This document shows positions 26,956-37,639 of a stretch of 64,000 nucleotides of DNA, one piece after another (the first letter of the stretch is position 1; each line of letters begins with the position of its first letter). The notes under the pieces are model-generated. The model did no database searches, was not told the DNA's origin, and worked only from the letters and a program-made list of their open reading frames with translations. This DNA comes from Opitutales bacterium (GTDB lineage Bacteria > Verrucomicrobiota > Verrucomicrobiia > Opitutales > UBA2987). Where the stretch lies: the NCBI GenBank assembly GCA_021772515.1, contig JAJFLU010000043.1:1-64000 (forward strand), written 5' to 3'. The position numbers and the translations under genes are program-made.

Positions 26956-27201
26956 ATGAAATTTTTTAATTTAAATAAGGATGCGAGTGCTGATGAACGG
27001 ACCCGCATTCGCCAGCTTGTTCATACGGGAAAAGACAATGGTGACAGGATCATTCAAGAAGCCGAACTCCATGCCGTCTATGAACTGGACTGGGAAAGCG
27101 CGGAAAGTCTTGTTTCACATTGGGATAACCTAAAAATAAGGATAGAAGTATCCAAGGAGGACTCTATACCCCAACAATGTTCAGGTAATCCTAGACTGTG
27201 A
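26956..27201 (+). CDS. Small hypothetical protein
   Basis: An 81-residue, acidic and Glu/Asp-rich protein (MKFFNLNKDASADERTRIRQ...). AAGG lies about 6 bases before the ATG, a usable ribosome-binding site. No family is recognised, and no membrane segment is present. Support is composition and spacing only. The 230 bases upstream and 132 downstream contain nothing that I can name. Confidence 0.35.
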   Translation: MKFFNLNKDASADERTRIRQLVHTGKDNGDRIIQEAELHAVYELDWESAESLVSHWDNLKIRIEVSKEDSIPQQCSGNPRL

Positions 27202-27333
27202 CGCTATCCAACTTCCGATTCCATTATGTCGAAGTTTTCTAAAATGGACATATCTACCTCTTTGATAGGGATTTGGGGTTCCCTAATTTCGAATCGAAAA
27301 GCCACGCTGGAGAGGATTTAAATTAGCTAAAAC

Positions 27334-28722
27334 TCAATCGCTCAGGAGGAGGCGGACATCTCCTTTTGCTTTGGCCAGGGAGAGGCGGCTGAGGTCGTAT
27401 TGGTAGAGGGTCTCGATCATTTCGTCGTTGGCATCGGCGAGGGCAGCCTGGGCGTCGATAATTTCGCGGTTATCGGCCACACCTTCGATAAAGCGAGTCC
27501 GCGCCAAGGTTAGCTCCTCCTCGCTCAACTCCACTTTTTTTAGCGTAATGGCGATTTGCGCGAAGCGCGAGCGGACATCCTGGAGGGCCAGCTTGAAATC
27601 CACTCCCACCTGGTTTTCTATGTTTTGCAAAACCAGTTCCTGAGATTTTATGAGCGATTTCGCCCGGCGTTTGTTCGAGCGTATGCGGAACCCCTCAAAT
27701 ACCGGCAGGCTGAAGGATATACCCGCCAGCCAGGCATTTTTTTCGCCGCCATCGAGGATATTCGAGGTGGCATAGCCCCATTCCCCAAAAAAGTTGACCG
27801 ACGGCAGCCTCTCCAGCCCCGCATATTTTAGCGCCGCCAGATTGCGCTCCAATTCCTCTGCCGCTATCAAATAATCGGGACGCAATTCCAGGAGACCGGC
27901 AATTTCATAGTCCGTCCCATGAAACAGAAGCGGTTTTACCTCATCGCTTGATATCAATCGCAATTCCGAGTCGAGGTCGAGGTCGAGCAGGAGTTTGAAC
28001 CGCAACGCGCTTTCCATGACAACGGTATCTTGCTGGATGCGGGCTTTTTGGTTGGTGGCCAGTGCGCCCTCCGCCCGGGTGACGTCGATCTTTGTGGCGA
28101 CACCGGCATCCAACTGGTTTTGGGCCAAGTCGATGAGGGCCAAGTCTCGCTTGATATTGGCATCGAGCACCTCGATCCGTTTGAGGTTCCGTAAGTGGCT
28201 ATAAAAGGCGTTGGCGGCATTATTGAGGCTATCCTGGAGCACACTCTCGAAGGTTAACTCGGAAATGGTGTGATTGTAGCGGGCCAGCTTCCAGTTGGCG
28301 AATTTAACGACATCTATCAAAGGAACCGAGCCGACCATCTTTCCGTCAAACCGGTTTACGGGGGGAGGACTGGGAAAATCGAACCCGAAACCAACCGGGG
28401 CAATTTGACTGCGCGCCTGACTGGAATCCAGAGAAAATCGCGGCAGCAGTTCCGAGCGTTCCCGCAGAGCGACTTGAAATGCCTCCTCGACCGCCTGCCG
28501 CTGGATCAATACCTGGAGGTTCTGCTTTTCAATCGCGGCAAAGGTCTCCTCAATCGTCAGGACAATGTCTTCGGCCTCCAGCGGAATAATCGCTTGCCAA
28601 AATACTGCCGCAAGGAGAGAAGTTTGAAAAAACTTGAGCTTGCCTCCCAACCATTTTTGGAGTGTTAAACTTCTACCCGATCTTGTCTTCAATTTTATAT
28701 TCATGTCCAATATTTTTGCCAT
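27334..28722 (-). CDS. TolC-family outer-membrane efflux protein
   Basis: About 462 residues. The ATG at 28722 has GAAAGG at a good distance; a second ATG lies at 28704. A signal peptide follows ([23 protein letters not shown]). The mature part has the duplicated TolC plan of long helices. The two halves are marked by [50 protein letters not shown], and [32 protein letters not shown], with the strand segment [21 protein letters not shown]. Such trimers form the outer-membrane exit duct for type I secretion and RND or ABC efflux. No pump or fusion-protein gene is adjacent, so the partner is unknown. It is divergent from nadE, with only about 27 bases between starts. Confidence 0.9.
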   Translation of the reverse strand: MAKILDMNIKLKTRSGRSLTLQKWLGGKLKFFQTSLLAAVFWQAIIPLEAEDIVLTIEETFAAIEKQNLQVLIQRQAVEEAFQVALRERSELLPRFSLDSSQARSQIAPVGFGFDFPSPPPVNRFDGKMVGSVPLIDVVKFANWKLARYNHTISELTFESVLQDSLNNAANAFYSHLRNLKRIEVLDANIKRDLALIDLAQNQLDAGVATKIDVTRAEGALATNQKARIQQDTVVMESALRFKLLLDLDLDSELRLISSDEVKPLLFHGTDYEIAGLLELRPDYLIAAEELERNLAALKYAGLERLPSVNFFGEWGYATSNILDGGEKNAWLAGISFSLPVFEGFRIRSNKRRAKSLIKSQELVLQNIENQVGVDFKLALQDVRSRFAQIAITLKKVELSEEELTLARTRFIEGVADNREIIDAQAALADANDEMIETLYQYDLSRLSLAKAKGDVRLLLSD

Positions 28723-28749
28723 AAAAACCTTTCGACTCAGCACAGAGCA

Positions 28750-30390
28750 ATGAAAATCGGTATCGCACAGATCAATACTATCGTTGGCGACCTCGAAGGG
28801 AACCGCCGAATTATCATCGAAACTTACCGCCAATTATGTGAGAAAGGCGCTGAACTGGTTCTGTTCCCTGAACTTTCCGTTTGTGGGTATCCGCCCCGGG
28901 ATTTGCTGTTTAAAAGCCAATTTGTGCCCGATAACGAGGCATCCCTGCAGGCAATCGCGACCCAAAGCGGCCAAACGCCCCTCCTTGTCGGTTTTGTGAA
29001 GCAAAATAATTCGAATCAGAGCGGAAAATACTACAATGCGGCCGCCTGGTGTGCGGATGGAAAGGTAGTGCGAACCTTCCGCAAATGTCTGCTGCCGACC
29101 TATGATGTTTTTGACGAGGAAAGGCATTTTCAAGGGGCCTCGAAACCGGATTTTATTGAATTTAGGGGAAAACGCATCGGGGTCACGATTTGTGAGGATA
29201 TCTGGACCGCGCCTTTCGTCGATACCCGCGAGCGCTACGAAAAAGACCCCGTGGAAGTTCTATCGAAAGCGGGGCTTGACCTTCTGCTGAATCTTTCGGC
29301 CAGCCCCTGGGAGTTCGGTAAAAATAAATCTCGCCAGGATTTGGTCACCAGCGCCGCCACCCGATGCCATTGCCCACTGGTTTTTTGCAACGCCGTGGGA
29401 GGCAACGATGAACTAATTTTCGATGGGCACAGCATTGCCTCGAACGCGGATGGGGAAATTATCGCCCGGCTATCGGGATTTCAGGAGGAGGCAGTGGTTA
29501 TCGATACCAACGCAACCGAGGAAGCCACTGCTTCAGCTTCACCGCGAGAGCCGATGGCCGACATCCATGACGCCCTCGTCCTCGGGCTGCGGGATTACGC
29601 CCATAAATGCGGTTTCAAAAAGGCTCTGCTCGGTTTGAGCGGCGGCATTGATTCGGCGGTAACGGCGGCCCTCGCGGTGGATGCTCTGGGGTGTGAAAAT
29701 GTTATCGGAATCAGCCTCCCCTCGGCCATTTCCAGCCAACATAGCCGCGATGATGCCGCAGACCTGGCGAAAAATCTCGGCATCGATTACCAAACCCTTC
29801 CCATTGCCGAACTGGTCTCAGCCGCAGAAAACACCCTCGCGCCGCTCTTTCAGGGCCGTTCTGTGGATGTGACCGAGGAAAACGTGCAGGCCCGGAGCCG
29901 TGGCCTTCTGCTCATGGCGGTTTCCAACAAATTCGGCGCACTCCTTCTCTCGACCGGCAACAAAAGCGAATTGGCGGTCGGCTACTGCACACTCTATGGC
30001 GATATGTGCGGCGGATTGGCGGTAATTTCGGATCTGCCCAAGGTCAAGGTTTACGAGCTGGCCCGTTGGATGAATCGAGAGGGTGAGGTCATTCCCTGGA
30101 GCACAATCGACAAACCACCCTCGGCGGAACTTCGACCGGATCAGAAGGACGAGGATTCCCTGCCGCCCTACGAAATTCTCGATGAGATTCTGGCCCTCTA
30201 TGTGGAGGAGGGCAAATCTTCGGCGGAAATAACCGAATCCGGCTTCGACCCGGAGGTTGTCAGGGATATCATCCGCAAGGTTGACCTCAACGAATACAAA
30301 CGCAAACAGGCGGCTCCGGGGTTAAAAATCACCCCCCTGGCCTTCGGGGTGGGCCGCCGAATACCCATCGTCCAAAAATATCTTGGATAG
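28750..30390 (+). CDS. nadE: Glutamine-dependent NAD+ synthetase
   Basis: A 546-residue cytosolic enzyme that amidates deamido-NAD to NAD using glutamine. The N-terminal nitrilase-type glutaminase domain carries the Glu41, Lys112, Cys148 triad ([36 protein letters not shown]). The C-terminal ammonia-dependent synthetase carries the pyrophosphate loop [37 protein letters not shown], and [19 protein letters not shown]. Domain order and length match the shorter bacterial two-domain form. It starts 27 bases from the divergent TolC-like gene. Confidence 0.97.
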   Translation: MKIGIAQINTIVGDLEGNRRIIIETYRQLCEKGAELVLFPELSVCGYPPRDLLFKSQFVPDNEASLQAIATQSGQTPLLVGFVKQNNSNQSGKYYNAAAWCADGKVVRTFRKCLLPTYDVFDEERHFQGASKPDFIEFRGKRIGVTICEDIWTAPFVDTRERYEKDPVEVLSKAGLDLLLNLSASPWEFGKNKSRQDLVTSAATRCHCPLVFCNAVGGNDELIFDGHSIASNADGEIIARLSGFQEEAVVIDTNATEEATASASPREPMADIHDALVLGLRDYAHKCGFKKALLGLSGGIDSAVTAALAVDALGCENVIGISLPSAISSQHSRDDAADLAKNLGIDYQTLPIAELVSAAENTLAPLFQGRSVDVTEENVQARSRGLLLMAVSNKFGALLLSTGNKSELAVGYCTLYGDMCGGLAVISDLPKVKVYELARWMNREGEVIPWSTIDKPPSAELRPDQKDEDSLPPYEILDEILALYVEEGKSSAEITESGFDPEVVRDIIRKVDLNEYKRKQAAPGLKITPLAFGVGRRIPIVQKYLG

Positions 30391-30578
30391 TATGTAAAAT
30401 ACAAGATGCAGGATACAAGATCCAAGATACAGGATTGTTTTTCCCATCAGTCACTGATTTTCTACAAAAGTCGCTAAACCACAATCGCCCATCCCGCATC
30501 ATCCCTCCCCACCCTGCATCCAGCATCCTCCCCATCCTGCATCCTCCCTCTCTCATCCTGCTTCCTCTTTAATCTCCC
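30391..30578. repeat. Intergenic CATCC-type repeat, both orientations
   Basis: Between nadE and hemL, purine-rich copies (AAGATGCAGGATACAAGATC, 30405-30436) are followed by pyrimidine-rich copies in the opposite orientation (CACCCTGCATCCAGCATCC and CATCCTGCATCC, 30480-30568). The two arms are complementary and could pair. No gene is present. Confidence 0.65.
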
Positions 30579-31862
30579 ATGAAAACTACCACTTCGGAAA
30601 ATCTATTTAACAGGGCAAAAGAACTCATGCCCGGCGGTGTAAACTCCCCGGTGCGAGCCTTTCGCTCGGTGGGTGGCTCCCCTTTTTTTACGGAGAGGGC
30701 CGATGGAGCCATCCTGACCACTGCCGATGGTGAGGAGCTGATCGATTACGTTTGCACTTGGGGTCCGGCCATTCACGGGCATAACCACCCGGCCATCCGC
30801 GCAGCCTTGGCCGAGGCATTAGAGAAAGGCACCAGTTTCGGCACACCCAACCCCTACGAGGTGGAAATGGCCGAGCGAATTCGCGACATGGTTCCCTCCG
30901 TGCAAAAAGTCCGCATGGTCAACAGCGGAACCGAGGCCACCATGTCCTGCATCCGCCTCGCTCGCGGTTGCACCGGGAGGGACAAGATCGTAAAATTTGC
31001 CGGTTGCTACCACGGGCATGTCGATTCGCTGCTGGTCAAGGCGGGGTCCGGTGCGCTCACCTTCGGGCATCCCGACAGCGCTGGAATACCCGAGGGATTT
31101 GCCCGCGAAACCATCGTTTTGCCATTCAACGATGAAGATGCCCTTGAGGAGGCCTTTCGGTCACGGGGGGAAGAAATCGCCGGGGTCATCGTGGAACCTT
31201 ATCCGGCCAATAATTGCCTCATTTTGCCGCAAAAGGGATTCCTCCAAAAACTCAGAGCCCTTTGCACGCGGCATGGCAGCCTGCTCATTTTTGACGAAGT
31301 GATGACCGGCTTTCGGGTGGCTCCGGGCGGTGTTCAGGAAAAAGAAGGCGTGATGCCCGACCTGACGGCATTGGGGAAAATAATCGGCGGGGGGCTTCCG
31401 GTGGGAGCATTCGGAGGCAAGGCCGAAATCATGGATTACCTGGCCCCGGAAGGTCCCGTTTACCAAGCCGGCACCCTGAGTGGAAATCCACTGGCGATGG
31501 CCGCTGGCATCACCGCCTTATGGCTTTTAAAAAAAGAAATTCCCTACGAAAAATTGAACCAAATGGGGCAAGATTTGTGCAAGGCCGTGCTCGATACCGC
31601 AAAAGCCAAAGGCCTGCCCATGCAAATGCCACAAACGGGGTCCATGTTTTCACCAATTTTTTCCAGCAAACCGGTCACAAACTTCGATCAAGCCCTGAAA
31701 ATCGATACGGAGAGATTTGGCCTTCTTTTTTACTACGCATTGCAACATGGGGTTTATTTGCCACCGTCGGCCTATGAAACCTGTTTCATCAGCACCGCCC
31801 ATACCAGCGAAAACCTCGAAAAAACCGCCGATGTCCTGGTCGCGGGTCTTAAATCCTTTTAA
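30579..31862 (+). CDS. hemL: Glutamate-1-semialdehyde 2,1-aminomutase
   Basis: A 427-residue PLP enzyme that turns glutamate-1-semialdehyde into 5-aminolevulinate, in the C5 route of haem synthesis. The PLP Lys267 lies in [68 protein letters not shown] and [17 protein letters not shown] are family markers. The length is normal. The phosphopantetheinyl transferase gene follows after 23 bases on the same strand. Confidence 0.97.
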   Translation: MKTTTSENLFNRAKELMPGGVNSPVRAFRSVGGSPFFTERADGAILTTADGEELIDYVCTWGPAIHGHNHPAIRAALAEALEKGTSFGTPNPYEVEMAERIRDMVPSVQKVRMVNSGTEATMSCIRLARGCTGRDKIVKFAGCYHGHVDSLLVKAGSGALTFGHPDSAGIPEGFARETIVLPFNDEDALEEAFRSRGEEIAGVIVEPYPANNCLILPQKGFLQKLRALCTRHGSLLIFDEVMTGFRVAPGGVQEKEGVMPDLTALGKIIGGGLPVGAFGGKAEIMDYLAPEGPVYQAGTLSGNPLAMAAGITALWLLKKEIPYEKLNQMGQDLCKAVLDTAKAKGLPMQMPQTGSMFSPIFSSKPVTNFDQALKIDTERFGLLFYYALQHGVYLPPSAYETCFISTAHTSENLEKTADVLVAGLKSF

Positions 31863-31885
31863 TAACACCTATCGGAGAATCTAGC

Positions 31886-32617
31886 GTGTCCTGGACGACG
31901 CCACCCGATAAAATATCCCTGCCGGAAAGGACCGTCGATATTTGGCGTATCCCGTTGCAGGCCAATGATGAATCGATAAAAATGTGCCGTGCCCGGTTGT
32001 CGCCGGATGAGATTGTGAGGGCCAACCGTTTCCTCAAGGAAATCCACCGCCAACGCTATATTCTGGGCCGGGGAAAATTGCGGCAATTGCTGGCACGCTA
32101 CCGGGAGGCTGATCCGGCGGAATTGCGGTTTCGGTACAGTGACCACGGAAAACCCGATCTGACCGAATCGGGCGATGGCAGGCGTTTGCGGTTCAACCTT
32201 TCCCACTCTGCCGACATGGCGGTTGCGGCAGTTGTTTGGGATAACGAGATCGGTATCGATATCGAATTTATGCGGAGCAATGTGGATTTTCTGAAGCTGG
32301 CCAACCGGTTTTTCGCAAAAAGTGAAGCCGAGGCCATGCGGGAAACGCCCACCGGCCAACGGAAAGAAATGTTTTTCCGTATCTGGACCCGCAAGGAGGC
32401 GTATATTAAAGCCCACGGCGAGGGCCTATCTCTCCCGCTGGACGAGTTCGAGGTTTCAACAGGGGCGGATGAACCACCGGCGCTTTTGCAAACCCATTTT
32501 GACCCGGAGGACAAGAATCGCTGGAGTCTCGCCGCGATTGAGATCAAAGATGGATATCAATGCACTCTGGCCTGCGAAGGCTCCGCGCATCCCCTCAGAT
32601 TTTGGGACGGCGGTTAA
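31886..32617 (+). CDS. 4'-phosphopantetheinyl transferase, Sfp/Gsp type
   Basis: A 243-residue enzyme. The GTG at 31886 is preceded by CGGAGAAT. Markers of the Sfp family are RANRFLKEIHRQRYILGRGKLRQLLARY, LRFNLSHSADMAVAAV, and the Mg-binding IGIDIEFM. FFRIWTRKEAYIKAHGEGLSLPLDEF is the characteristic W-K-E-A-x-x-K motif with Thr-Arg replacing the usual spacer. It transfers the phosphopantetheine arm from CoA to a carrier protein. No polyketide or peptide synthetase is nearby, so it may serve the fatty-acid carrier protein or a distant cluster. It lies 23 bases after hemL. Confidence 0.92.
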   Translation: MSWTTPPDKISLPERTVDIWRIPLQANDESIKMCRARLSPDEIVRANRFLKEIHRQRYILGRGKLRQLLARYREADPAELRFRYSDHGKPDLTESGDGRRLRFNLSHSADMAVAAVVWDNEIGIDIEFMRSNVDFLKLANRFFAKSEAEAMRETPTGQRKEMFFRIWTRKEAYIKAHGEGLSLPLDEFEVSTGADEPPALLQTHFDPEDKNRWSLAAIEIKDGYQCTLACEGSAHPLRFWDGG

Positions 32618-32630
32618 CTGCCAGGGCACC

Positions 32631-33047
32631 TCAATAACCGAATGCGCGCATCTGCCGCTTAACATCGGGAGTAAAATAGGTGCCGCCAGCCAATATGGTT
32701 TCAACAGCCGCCTTCAATTGTTCCAGACCGCAGGATTTTTCAACAAATCCCTCCGCTTTGCCATGCAGGGCGATGCGTATGGTATCGGGATTTACTGTGG
32801 CAGTGAAAATGAGAACTTTTATCCCCGGAATTTTACTTTTCAATATATGAAGGATTTCCAGGCCATTGATTTCCGGTAATCGGATGTCAACGATGGCGAG
32901 GTCGGGTTTCAGTTCGAGGCATTCGCGCAAGGCTTCCTTGCCATCGCCATTGAAGCCCACAACCTCTACCTCTGGCATGGTGGCGGTGAAAAACTCCACG
33001 CATAAATCGCGCAAGACAACCTCATCCTCTACTATATAAATCTTCAT
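32631..33047 (-). CDS. Single-domain response regulator (receiver only)
   Basis: A 138-residue receiver. The ATG at 33047 gives MKIYIVEDEVVLRDLCVEFF. The phospho-acceptor is Asp54 in LAIVDIRLPE; the acidic pocket is in EDE. The conserved Thr is in VLIFTATVN and the Lys in FVEKSCGLEQ. The output domain is absent; a short C-terminal helix (FTPDVKRQMRAFGY) ends the protein. It is very similar in plan to the next gene on the same strand, so the two are probably paralogues. Its partner kinase is probably in this signalling block. Confidence 0.92.
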   Translation of the reverse strand: MKIYIVEDEVVLRDLCVEFFTATMPEVEVVGFNGDGKEALRECLELKPDLAIVDIRLPEINGLEILHILKSKIPGIKVLIFTATVNPDTIRIALHGKAEGFVEKSCGLEQLKAAVETILAGGTYFTPDVKRQMRAFGY

Positions 33048-33153
33048 CCCTGGAACAGGCGTAGAAATGCTCACCTAACAGGAAAGATTGACCGGTTGGA
33101 TAGAACTGTCAACGGCACAATAGCCTATTCTCACCCCCCCGGAATTCTAGCAT

Positions 33154-33603
33154 TCAACCAGAGGCGAGGGCGTGCAAAGGGGGTGATATGTCCAGGGCTT
33201 TCAATTGCCGACAAACATTGGGGCTGAAATATTTATCTCCCGCCAGCAGAGTCCGCAGGGCATTTTTCAACTGTTCCAGGCCGCCTGATTTTTCTATAAA
33301 ACCATCCGCGCCGCCCTCAACGGCTTTTTTTATGGTTTCAGGACATACAGAACCGGTCAAAAATCCCACTTTTATCAAGGGATGCTCCTGCTTCAGGAGC
33401 TGAAGTAATTCCAGACCGCTCATTTCCGGCAACTGGATATCGAGAAGAACGAGATCGGGTTTTATCTCCGAACACATGCGCAACGCCTCCTTTCCCTCAG
33501 AGGCGATTCCGACCAGATCAAATTCCGGAAGCGCTATCGAGAAATACTCAATGTACAAATCGCGCAATACCGATTCGTCTTCGACAATGTAAACCTTATT
33601 CAT
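33154..33603 (-). CDS. Single-domain response regulator, paralogue of its neighbour
   Basis: A 149-residue receiver. The ATG at 33603 gives MNKVYIVEDESVLRDLYIEY. The phospho-acceptor is Asp55 in LVLLDIQLPEMSG, with the Thr in VGFLTGSV and the Lys in FIEKSGGLEQLKNAL. The C-terminal tail (YFSPNVCRQLKALDISPPLH) matches that of the gene just downstream (YFTPDVKRQMRAFGY) in its F-(T/S)-P-x-V-x-R-Q core. A gene duplication is therefore likely. Both lack an output domain, which suggests phosphorelay or protein-binding roles. Confidence 0.92.
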   Translation of the reverse strand: MNKVYIVEDESVLRDLYIEYFSIALPEFDLVGIASEGKEALRMCSEIKPDLVLLDIQLPEMSGLELLQLLKQEHPLIKVGFLTGSVCPETIKKAVEGGADGFIEKSGGLEQLKNALRTLLAGDKYFSPNVCRQLKALDISPPLHALASG

Positions 33604-33715
33604 TTGGCATAATTCGGGAACCACTTCCGGTGATGATTCCGATGCATAAAAAGTCGGCTGCCAAATCCGCAACTTAACAGCGATTGCCGTATGTTTTCAC
33701 TTTTTTGTGAAAAAA

Positions 33716-34849
33716 TCAGGATACGGGCGGCGAAACCCCTTCATCGAGGGGCAAATCGGCCACTTGCTCCGAGGTCTCGTCGGCGGAGAAATAGGTCGTC
33801 ATGGCGCCCTTGCCTTTAACATCTATCGGGCCTCTGGCGATAAATTCATCTGTCGTGCCCAGCCTGTTATAGGTTTCCTCCGAAATTTGAATCCTGCCCG
33901 GAGATCCCAATGACTCCATGCGACTGGCCAGATTGACGGTTTCCCCCCACAAATCGTAGGAGAACCGGGTCTGGCCAATGACACCGGCAACGATTGGACC
34001 GGAGTGCATGCCGATACGCAGTTGCAGGCCCATATTATGGTCCTCGTTAAACTGATCCATGAACTTGAGACTGGCCCGGGCAAATTCCAGCGTGTTTCTC
34101 TCGTGATTTTCGCTGTTGGGAGGAATCCCTCCCACAACCATGTAGGAATCACCAATGGTTTTAATTTTTTCCAGGTGATAACTTTTTACCATTTCATCAA
34201 ATGCGCTAAAAATCTGGTTTAAAATGTAGAGCAAAGTTGCCGGGCTGATTTGAGACGATAATTTGGTAAACCCGACGAGGTCTGCAAAAAGGACGGTGGC
34301 ATCGGGTATCGTTTCCGCGATATTGTCCTCACCTCTTTTCAAACGCTCGGCAATGCTTTGGGGCAGGACGTTGAAGAGGACGGCTTCCGATTTCTTTTTC
34401 TCCCGCTGGACTTGGCGAAGGAGCAGTCTTTCCTGGTCGCGCAAGTATTTGCGTTCCAGACTGGCGCTTACTCTGGCCCGCAGAAGGGTTTCCTCCACGG
34501 GCTTGGTCAAGTAATCCTCTGCTCCACTCTCAACACAGCGTATCACGCTCTCCAATTGGTCAAGAGCAGTTACCATGATGACAGGTATCTGGCGCAGGTT
34601 ATCCTTTTCCTTCATGCGCTCAAGGACTTCGTACCCGTTCATCACCGGCATATTGATGTCCAGCAAAACCAGATCGATATGCCTCTTCTGCTCAATCAAT
34701 TCGAGAGCCTGTTTTCCATCCGGGGCGGTGTGTAAATTCTCGTAGCCCTGATCTTCGAGCAGGGCGAGAATAAGATCCAGATTATCCTCATGGTCATCCA
34801 CCACAAGGATATGCATCTCAAGGAGTTTGTCCTGCAATTCGTTTTCCAC
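33716..34849 (-). CDS. Receiver-class III nucleotide cyclase fusion
   Basis: A 377-residue protein. The receiver (residues about 10-130) carries Asp64 in LVLLDINMPVMNG. A helical linker follows (ERLLLRQVQREKKKSEAVLF), then the class III cyclase domain (about 185-365). Metal Asp residues are in VLFADLVGFTKL and IGDSYMVVGGIP. The purine-selecting Lys (EKIKTIGDSY) and Asp (YDLWGETVNLASRM) favour ATP, and the catalytic Asn is in that last motif. It would make cAMP in response to receiver phosphorylation. The GTG at 34849 is used; an ATG at 34816 is an alternative. Confidence 0.9.
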   Translation of the reverse strand: MENELQDKLLEMHILVVDDHEDNLDLILALLEDQGYENLHTAPDGKQALELIEQKRHIDLVLLDINMPVMNGYEVLERMKEKDNLRQIPVIMVTALDQLESVIRCVESGAEDYLTKPVEETLLRARVSASLERKYLRDQERLLLRQVQREKKKSEAVLFNVLPQSIAERLKRGEDNIAETIPDATVLFADLVGFTKLSSQISPATLLYILNQIFSAFDEMVKSYHLEKIKTIGDSYMVVGGIPPNSENHERNTLEFARASLKFMDQFNEDHNMGLQLRIGMHSGPIVAGVIGQTRFSYDLWGETVNLASRMESLGSPGRIQISEETYNRLGTTDEFIARGPIDVKGKGAMTTYFSADETSEQVADLPLDEGVSPPVS

Positions 34850-35096
34850 CCGCTTTTGTCGTTTTAACCAGTGCTCAATTCTCCATCATTGCATAGGTCA
34901 AACAGCTCACAAAGTCAAAAGTTTATTTTTTCCTAATTCCTAATTTAATTTATGTTACCCTCCAACCGGTAAAAAACTGGAATTTCCTACTTGATAAGGT
35001 GTCAACTACAGGGTGCACCCGCCGCCATGAGAAAAATTCGATTTACTGCGGGCAGAGGAGAAACCCGATGTTTACCCGCTTTCAAATCCAGGAGCG

Positions 35097-37637
35097 TCAA
35101 TCCGTCATGGGCTCGTTGAACATTTCCTCCCCTTTGACCATGATTTTTTCCGCGCGGGTTCCGAGCCACTTCCGTTCGGCCAAAGAAAGGCTCTTGGCCG
35201 TGATAACAATTACGGGTATCTCCGCGAACTTTTCAATGGCTCGAAATTCCTGGAGGAAGGTCAAACCATCCATAACCGGCATCATCAAATCCAGAAATAC
35301 CATGTCTGGGGTAAAGTTTTTGAGGACTTCCAGAGCCTCCTTGCCATTGCCGGCTGTGTGAATTTCATTGAGACTGTCATCCAGCCAAAGTCTCATAAGT
35401 TCCTGATATTCAGCCAGATCATCCACAATCAGAATTTTCCTATTGGTGATTTTATCGGAATTGAGGGTACGGCGTATGCAGGCCAGAAAATCTTTTTGCA
35501 CCACGGGTTTGGTAAGGGCATCGACCGCTCCGAGCGTAACCGCTTTTTGCAAATCGGCCACCATACTGACAATTACCACGGGGACTTCCGCCGTTGCCGG
35601 ATCCGCCTTCAGTGCGCCAAGCACCTCCCAACCATTGGTTTCAGGCATCATGATGTCCAGGGTGATCAGGTCCGGGTTTAGTTCCTTGACCATTTGGACG
35701 ACCTTGCGCGGCTCGCCACACTCGACGGCATCCGCTCCCAGATCTCTAACGTACTGAACGATGAACTCCCTGGCATCGGGGTCGTCATCTACAACCAGAA
35801 TACGCTTCCCCGGAACAATGGGGAGGATTTTTTTCAATTCCTGGGAAGAACTACCTTCCTTGGGCATAGTTACGGGTTGGGCAACGGGGGGCGCGACAGC
35901 TATATCGGGGGTATCGGGTTTTGGTCTCTCTATCTTTGGTGGATCCGCTCGCTTTGATTTCTTTTTCGCGGGAGCGGAGGGAAACTCAATCAACGGCAAC
36001 TCGACGGTAAAGGTGCTCCCTTTATTAACCCCCTCGCTGGTTGCCACCAAGGAACCCCCGAGAAGTTCGATAATGGACCGCGAAATGGTCAACCCGAGGC
36101 CGGTTCCGCCAAACTCGCGCGATGTGCTGCTATCCTGCTGGCTGAATGCGGTGAAAATATGCTCCATGCTATCCGCCCGGATTCCGATTCCAGTATCGAT
36201 GACCTGCAACCGGATTTTTTGCTCCGCGCCTTCAACCAGAGAGGCATTAACCCTGACGGAGCCCTCTTTGGTAAACTTGAGAGCGTTGCCGACGAGATTG
36301 ATGAGCACCTGCTTTACTTTATAGGAATCGGTTTTCGTCAAAATCGTTTCCTGCGACGTTTCATAATAAAGTTTAACCCGCTTAGCGTCTGCCTGAGGCT
36401 GGAGCATTTCCACCACATCCCGGATAAAGGGGACGAGGTCGGTATCATCAAAAACGATATCCATGCGGCCAGACTCGATTTTGGAGAGGTCGAGGATGTC
36501 GTTGATCAAACTGAGCAAATGTTTGCCGTTGCGGTTTATTTTCTCCACCCGGTTGAGTTCGCCATCCCCGAGGACTCCACGCCGGTTTTTCAACAAAATC
36601 CCTGAAAATCCTATTATCGAATTTAGCGGCGTGCGTAGTTCGTGGCTCATATTGGCGACAAATTCGCTTTTATGCTTATGAGCCGTGAGCAATTCCTGGT
36701 TGGCATCCTCTAGCTGGATCGACTGTTTCTGCACAGAACGGTAGGTGATGGCGTTGAACAAGGCGTTGCCCAGCGCCTCTACCTGATTGGAAAGAACCTG
36801 TCGGGTGGTGGGATCCACGGCACAAATTCCGGCCAGGAGAATTACCCCGAGTACCTTATCCTGGAATTGTACGGGAATTCCGTAGAAATTTTTAATTTTA
36901 GCCTTTGTGAAGCCCAGGTTCAAATCCGGCAGGGCGTCCGCGTCGATTCCCTCAAGAGTAATCCATTCTTTTCGGCGAAATATTTCGCCGGGAAGCCCTT
37001 CCATGGAATCGGTTTCTGTTATATTTCTAAGGAAAGATTGATCCAGTCCCCTCTGGCTTATGGTGGTAAATTCCTCTTTTTGTTTGTTAAAAAGGTAGAA
37101 TATCCCGACTTGGCAATTCGATATTTCGATGAGGGACTCGAGGGCCGTATTGGCGATAATATTTATTTCAATCGAGGAGATTCTGGATAAATATTCACCG
37201 AACTTTTTCTGCCTCCCCACAATCGAGGAAAGTTCCTTATTTTGAACTTCGAGACCCGCCTGTGACTCCTCCAGCTTTTTCTGTGACTCCTCCAGCTCCG
37301 CTATGGAAGCGCCGATCTTGGCCGCCATGAGGTTAACCGAATGCGAAAGGCGGCCAATTTGATCACGACCCTTTACCTTGGAACGAAATTCGTAATTCCC
37401 ACGGCCAATGGCATTGGCGACCTTCAAGACCTCCATCAGCCGCCGGTTGGTCCTGTGAAACTGTATCAGGATCAGGAGCAGGGCAGACACTATAAGAGTG
37501 CCCACAGCCTGTTGCTGACTAACAATTTCGGTCGAAAGAACGTCTGGACGCGCCACCAGAATCAGCAAAAAGACGAGAATGCCCAGTGGAAGGAACCAAA
37601 GGGAGAACTGCGGTAGAAAGGAAACAGGTAATTTCAA
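35097..37637 (-). CDS. Hybrid sensor histidine kinase with GAF and two receivers
   Basis: An 846-residue membrane kinase. Two transmembrane segments lie near 11-29 and 44-60. A HAMP-like segment (about 62-115), a coiled coil (SIAELEESQKKLEESQAGL) and a GAF domain (about 150-300) follow. The HisKA domain has His332 in FVANMSHELRTPLNSIIGF. The HATPase has N, G1 and G2 boxes (NLVGNALKFT, DTGIGIR, GGTGLGLTIS). Two receivers come last (phospho-Asp in LITLDIMMPETNG and MVFLDLMMPVMDG). The start appears to be TTG at 37637, just after the stop of the upstream receiver gene, so translation is coupled. Multi-step phosphorelay within the block is likely. Confidence 0.92.
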   Translation of the reverse strand: MKLPVSFLPQFSLWFLPLGILVFLLILVARPDVLSTEIVSQQQAVGTLIVSALLLILIQFHRTNRRLMEVLKVANAIGRGNYEFRSKVKGRDQIGRLSHSVNLMAAKIGASIAELEESQKKLEESQAGLEVQNKELSSIVGRQKKFGEYLSRISSIEINIIANTALESLIEISNCQVGIFYLFNKQKEEFTTISQRGLDQSFLRNITETDSMEGLPGEIFRRKEWITLEGIDADALPDLNLGFTKAKIKNFYGIPVQFQDKVLGVILLAGICAVDPTTRQVLSNQVEALGNALFNAITYRSVQKQSIQLEDANQELLTAHKHKSEFVANMSHELRTPLNSIIGFSGILLKNRRGVLGDGELNRVEKINRNGKHLLSLINDILDLSKIESGRMDIVFDDTDLVPFIRDVVEMLQPQADAKRVKLYYETSQETILTKTDSYKVKQVLINLVGNALKFTKEGSVRVNASLVEGAEQKIRLQVIDTGIGIRADSMEHIFTAFSQQDSSTSREFGGTGLGLTISRSIIELLGGSLVATSEGVNKGSTFTVELPLIEFPSAPAKKKSKRADPPKIERPKPDTPDIAVAPPVAQPVTMPKEGSSSQELKKILPIVPGKRILVVDDDPDAREFIVQYVRDLGADAVECGEPRKVVQMVKELNPDLITLDIMMPETNGWEVLGALKADPATAEVPVVIVSMVADLQKAVTLGAVDALTKPVVQKDFLACIRRTLNSDKITNRKILIVDDLAEYQELMRLWLDDSLNEIHTAGNGKEALEVLKNFTPDMVFLDLMMPVMDGLTFLQEFRAIEKFAEIPVIVITAKSLSLAERKWLGTRAEKIMVKGEEMFNEPMTD

Positions 37638-37639
37638 CT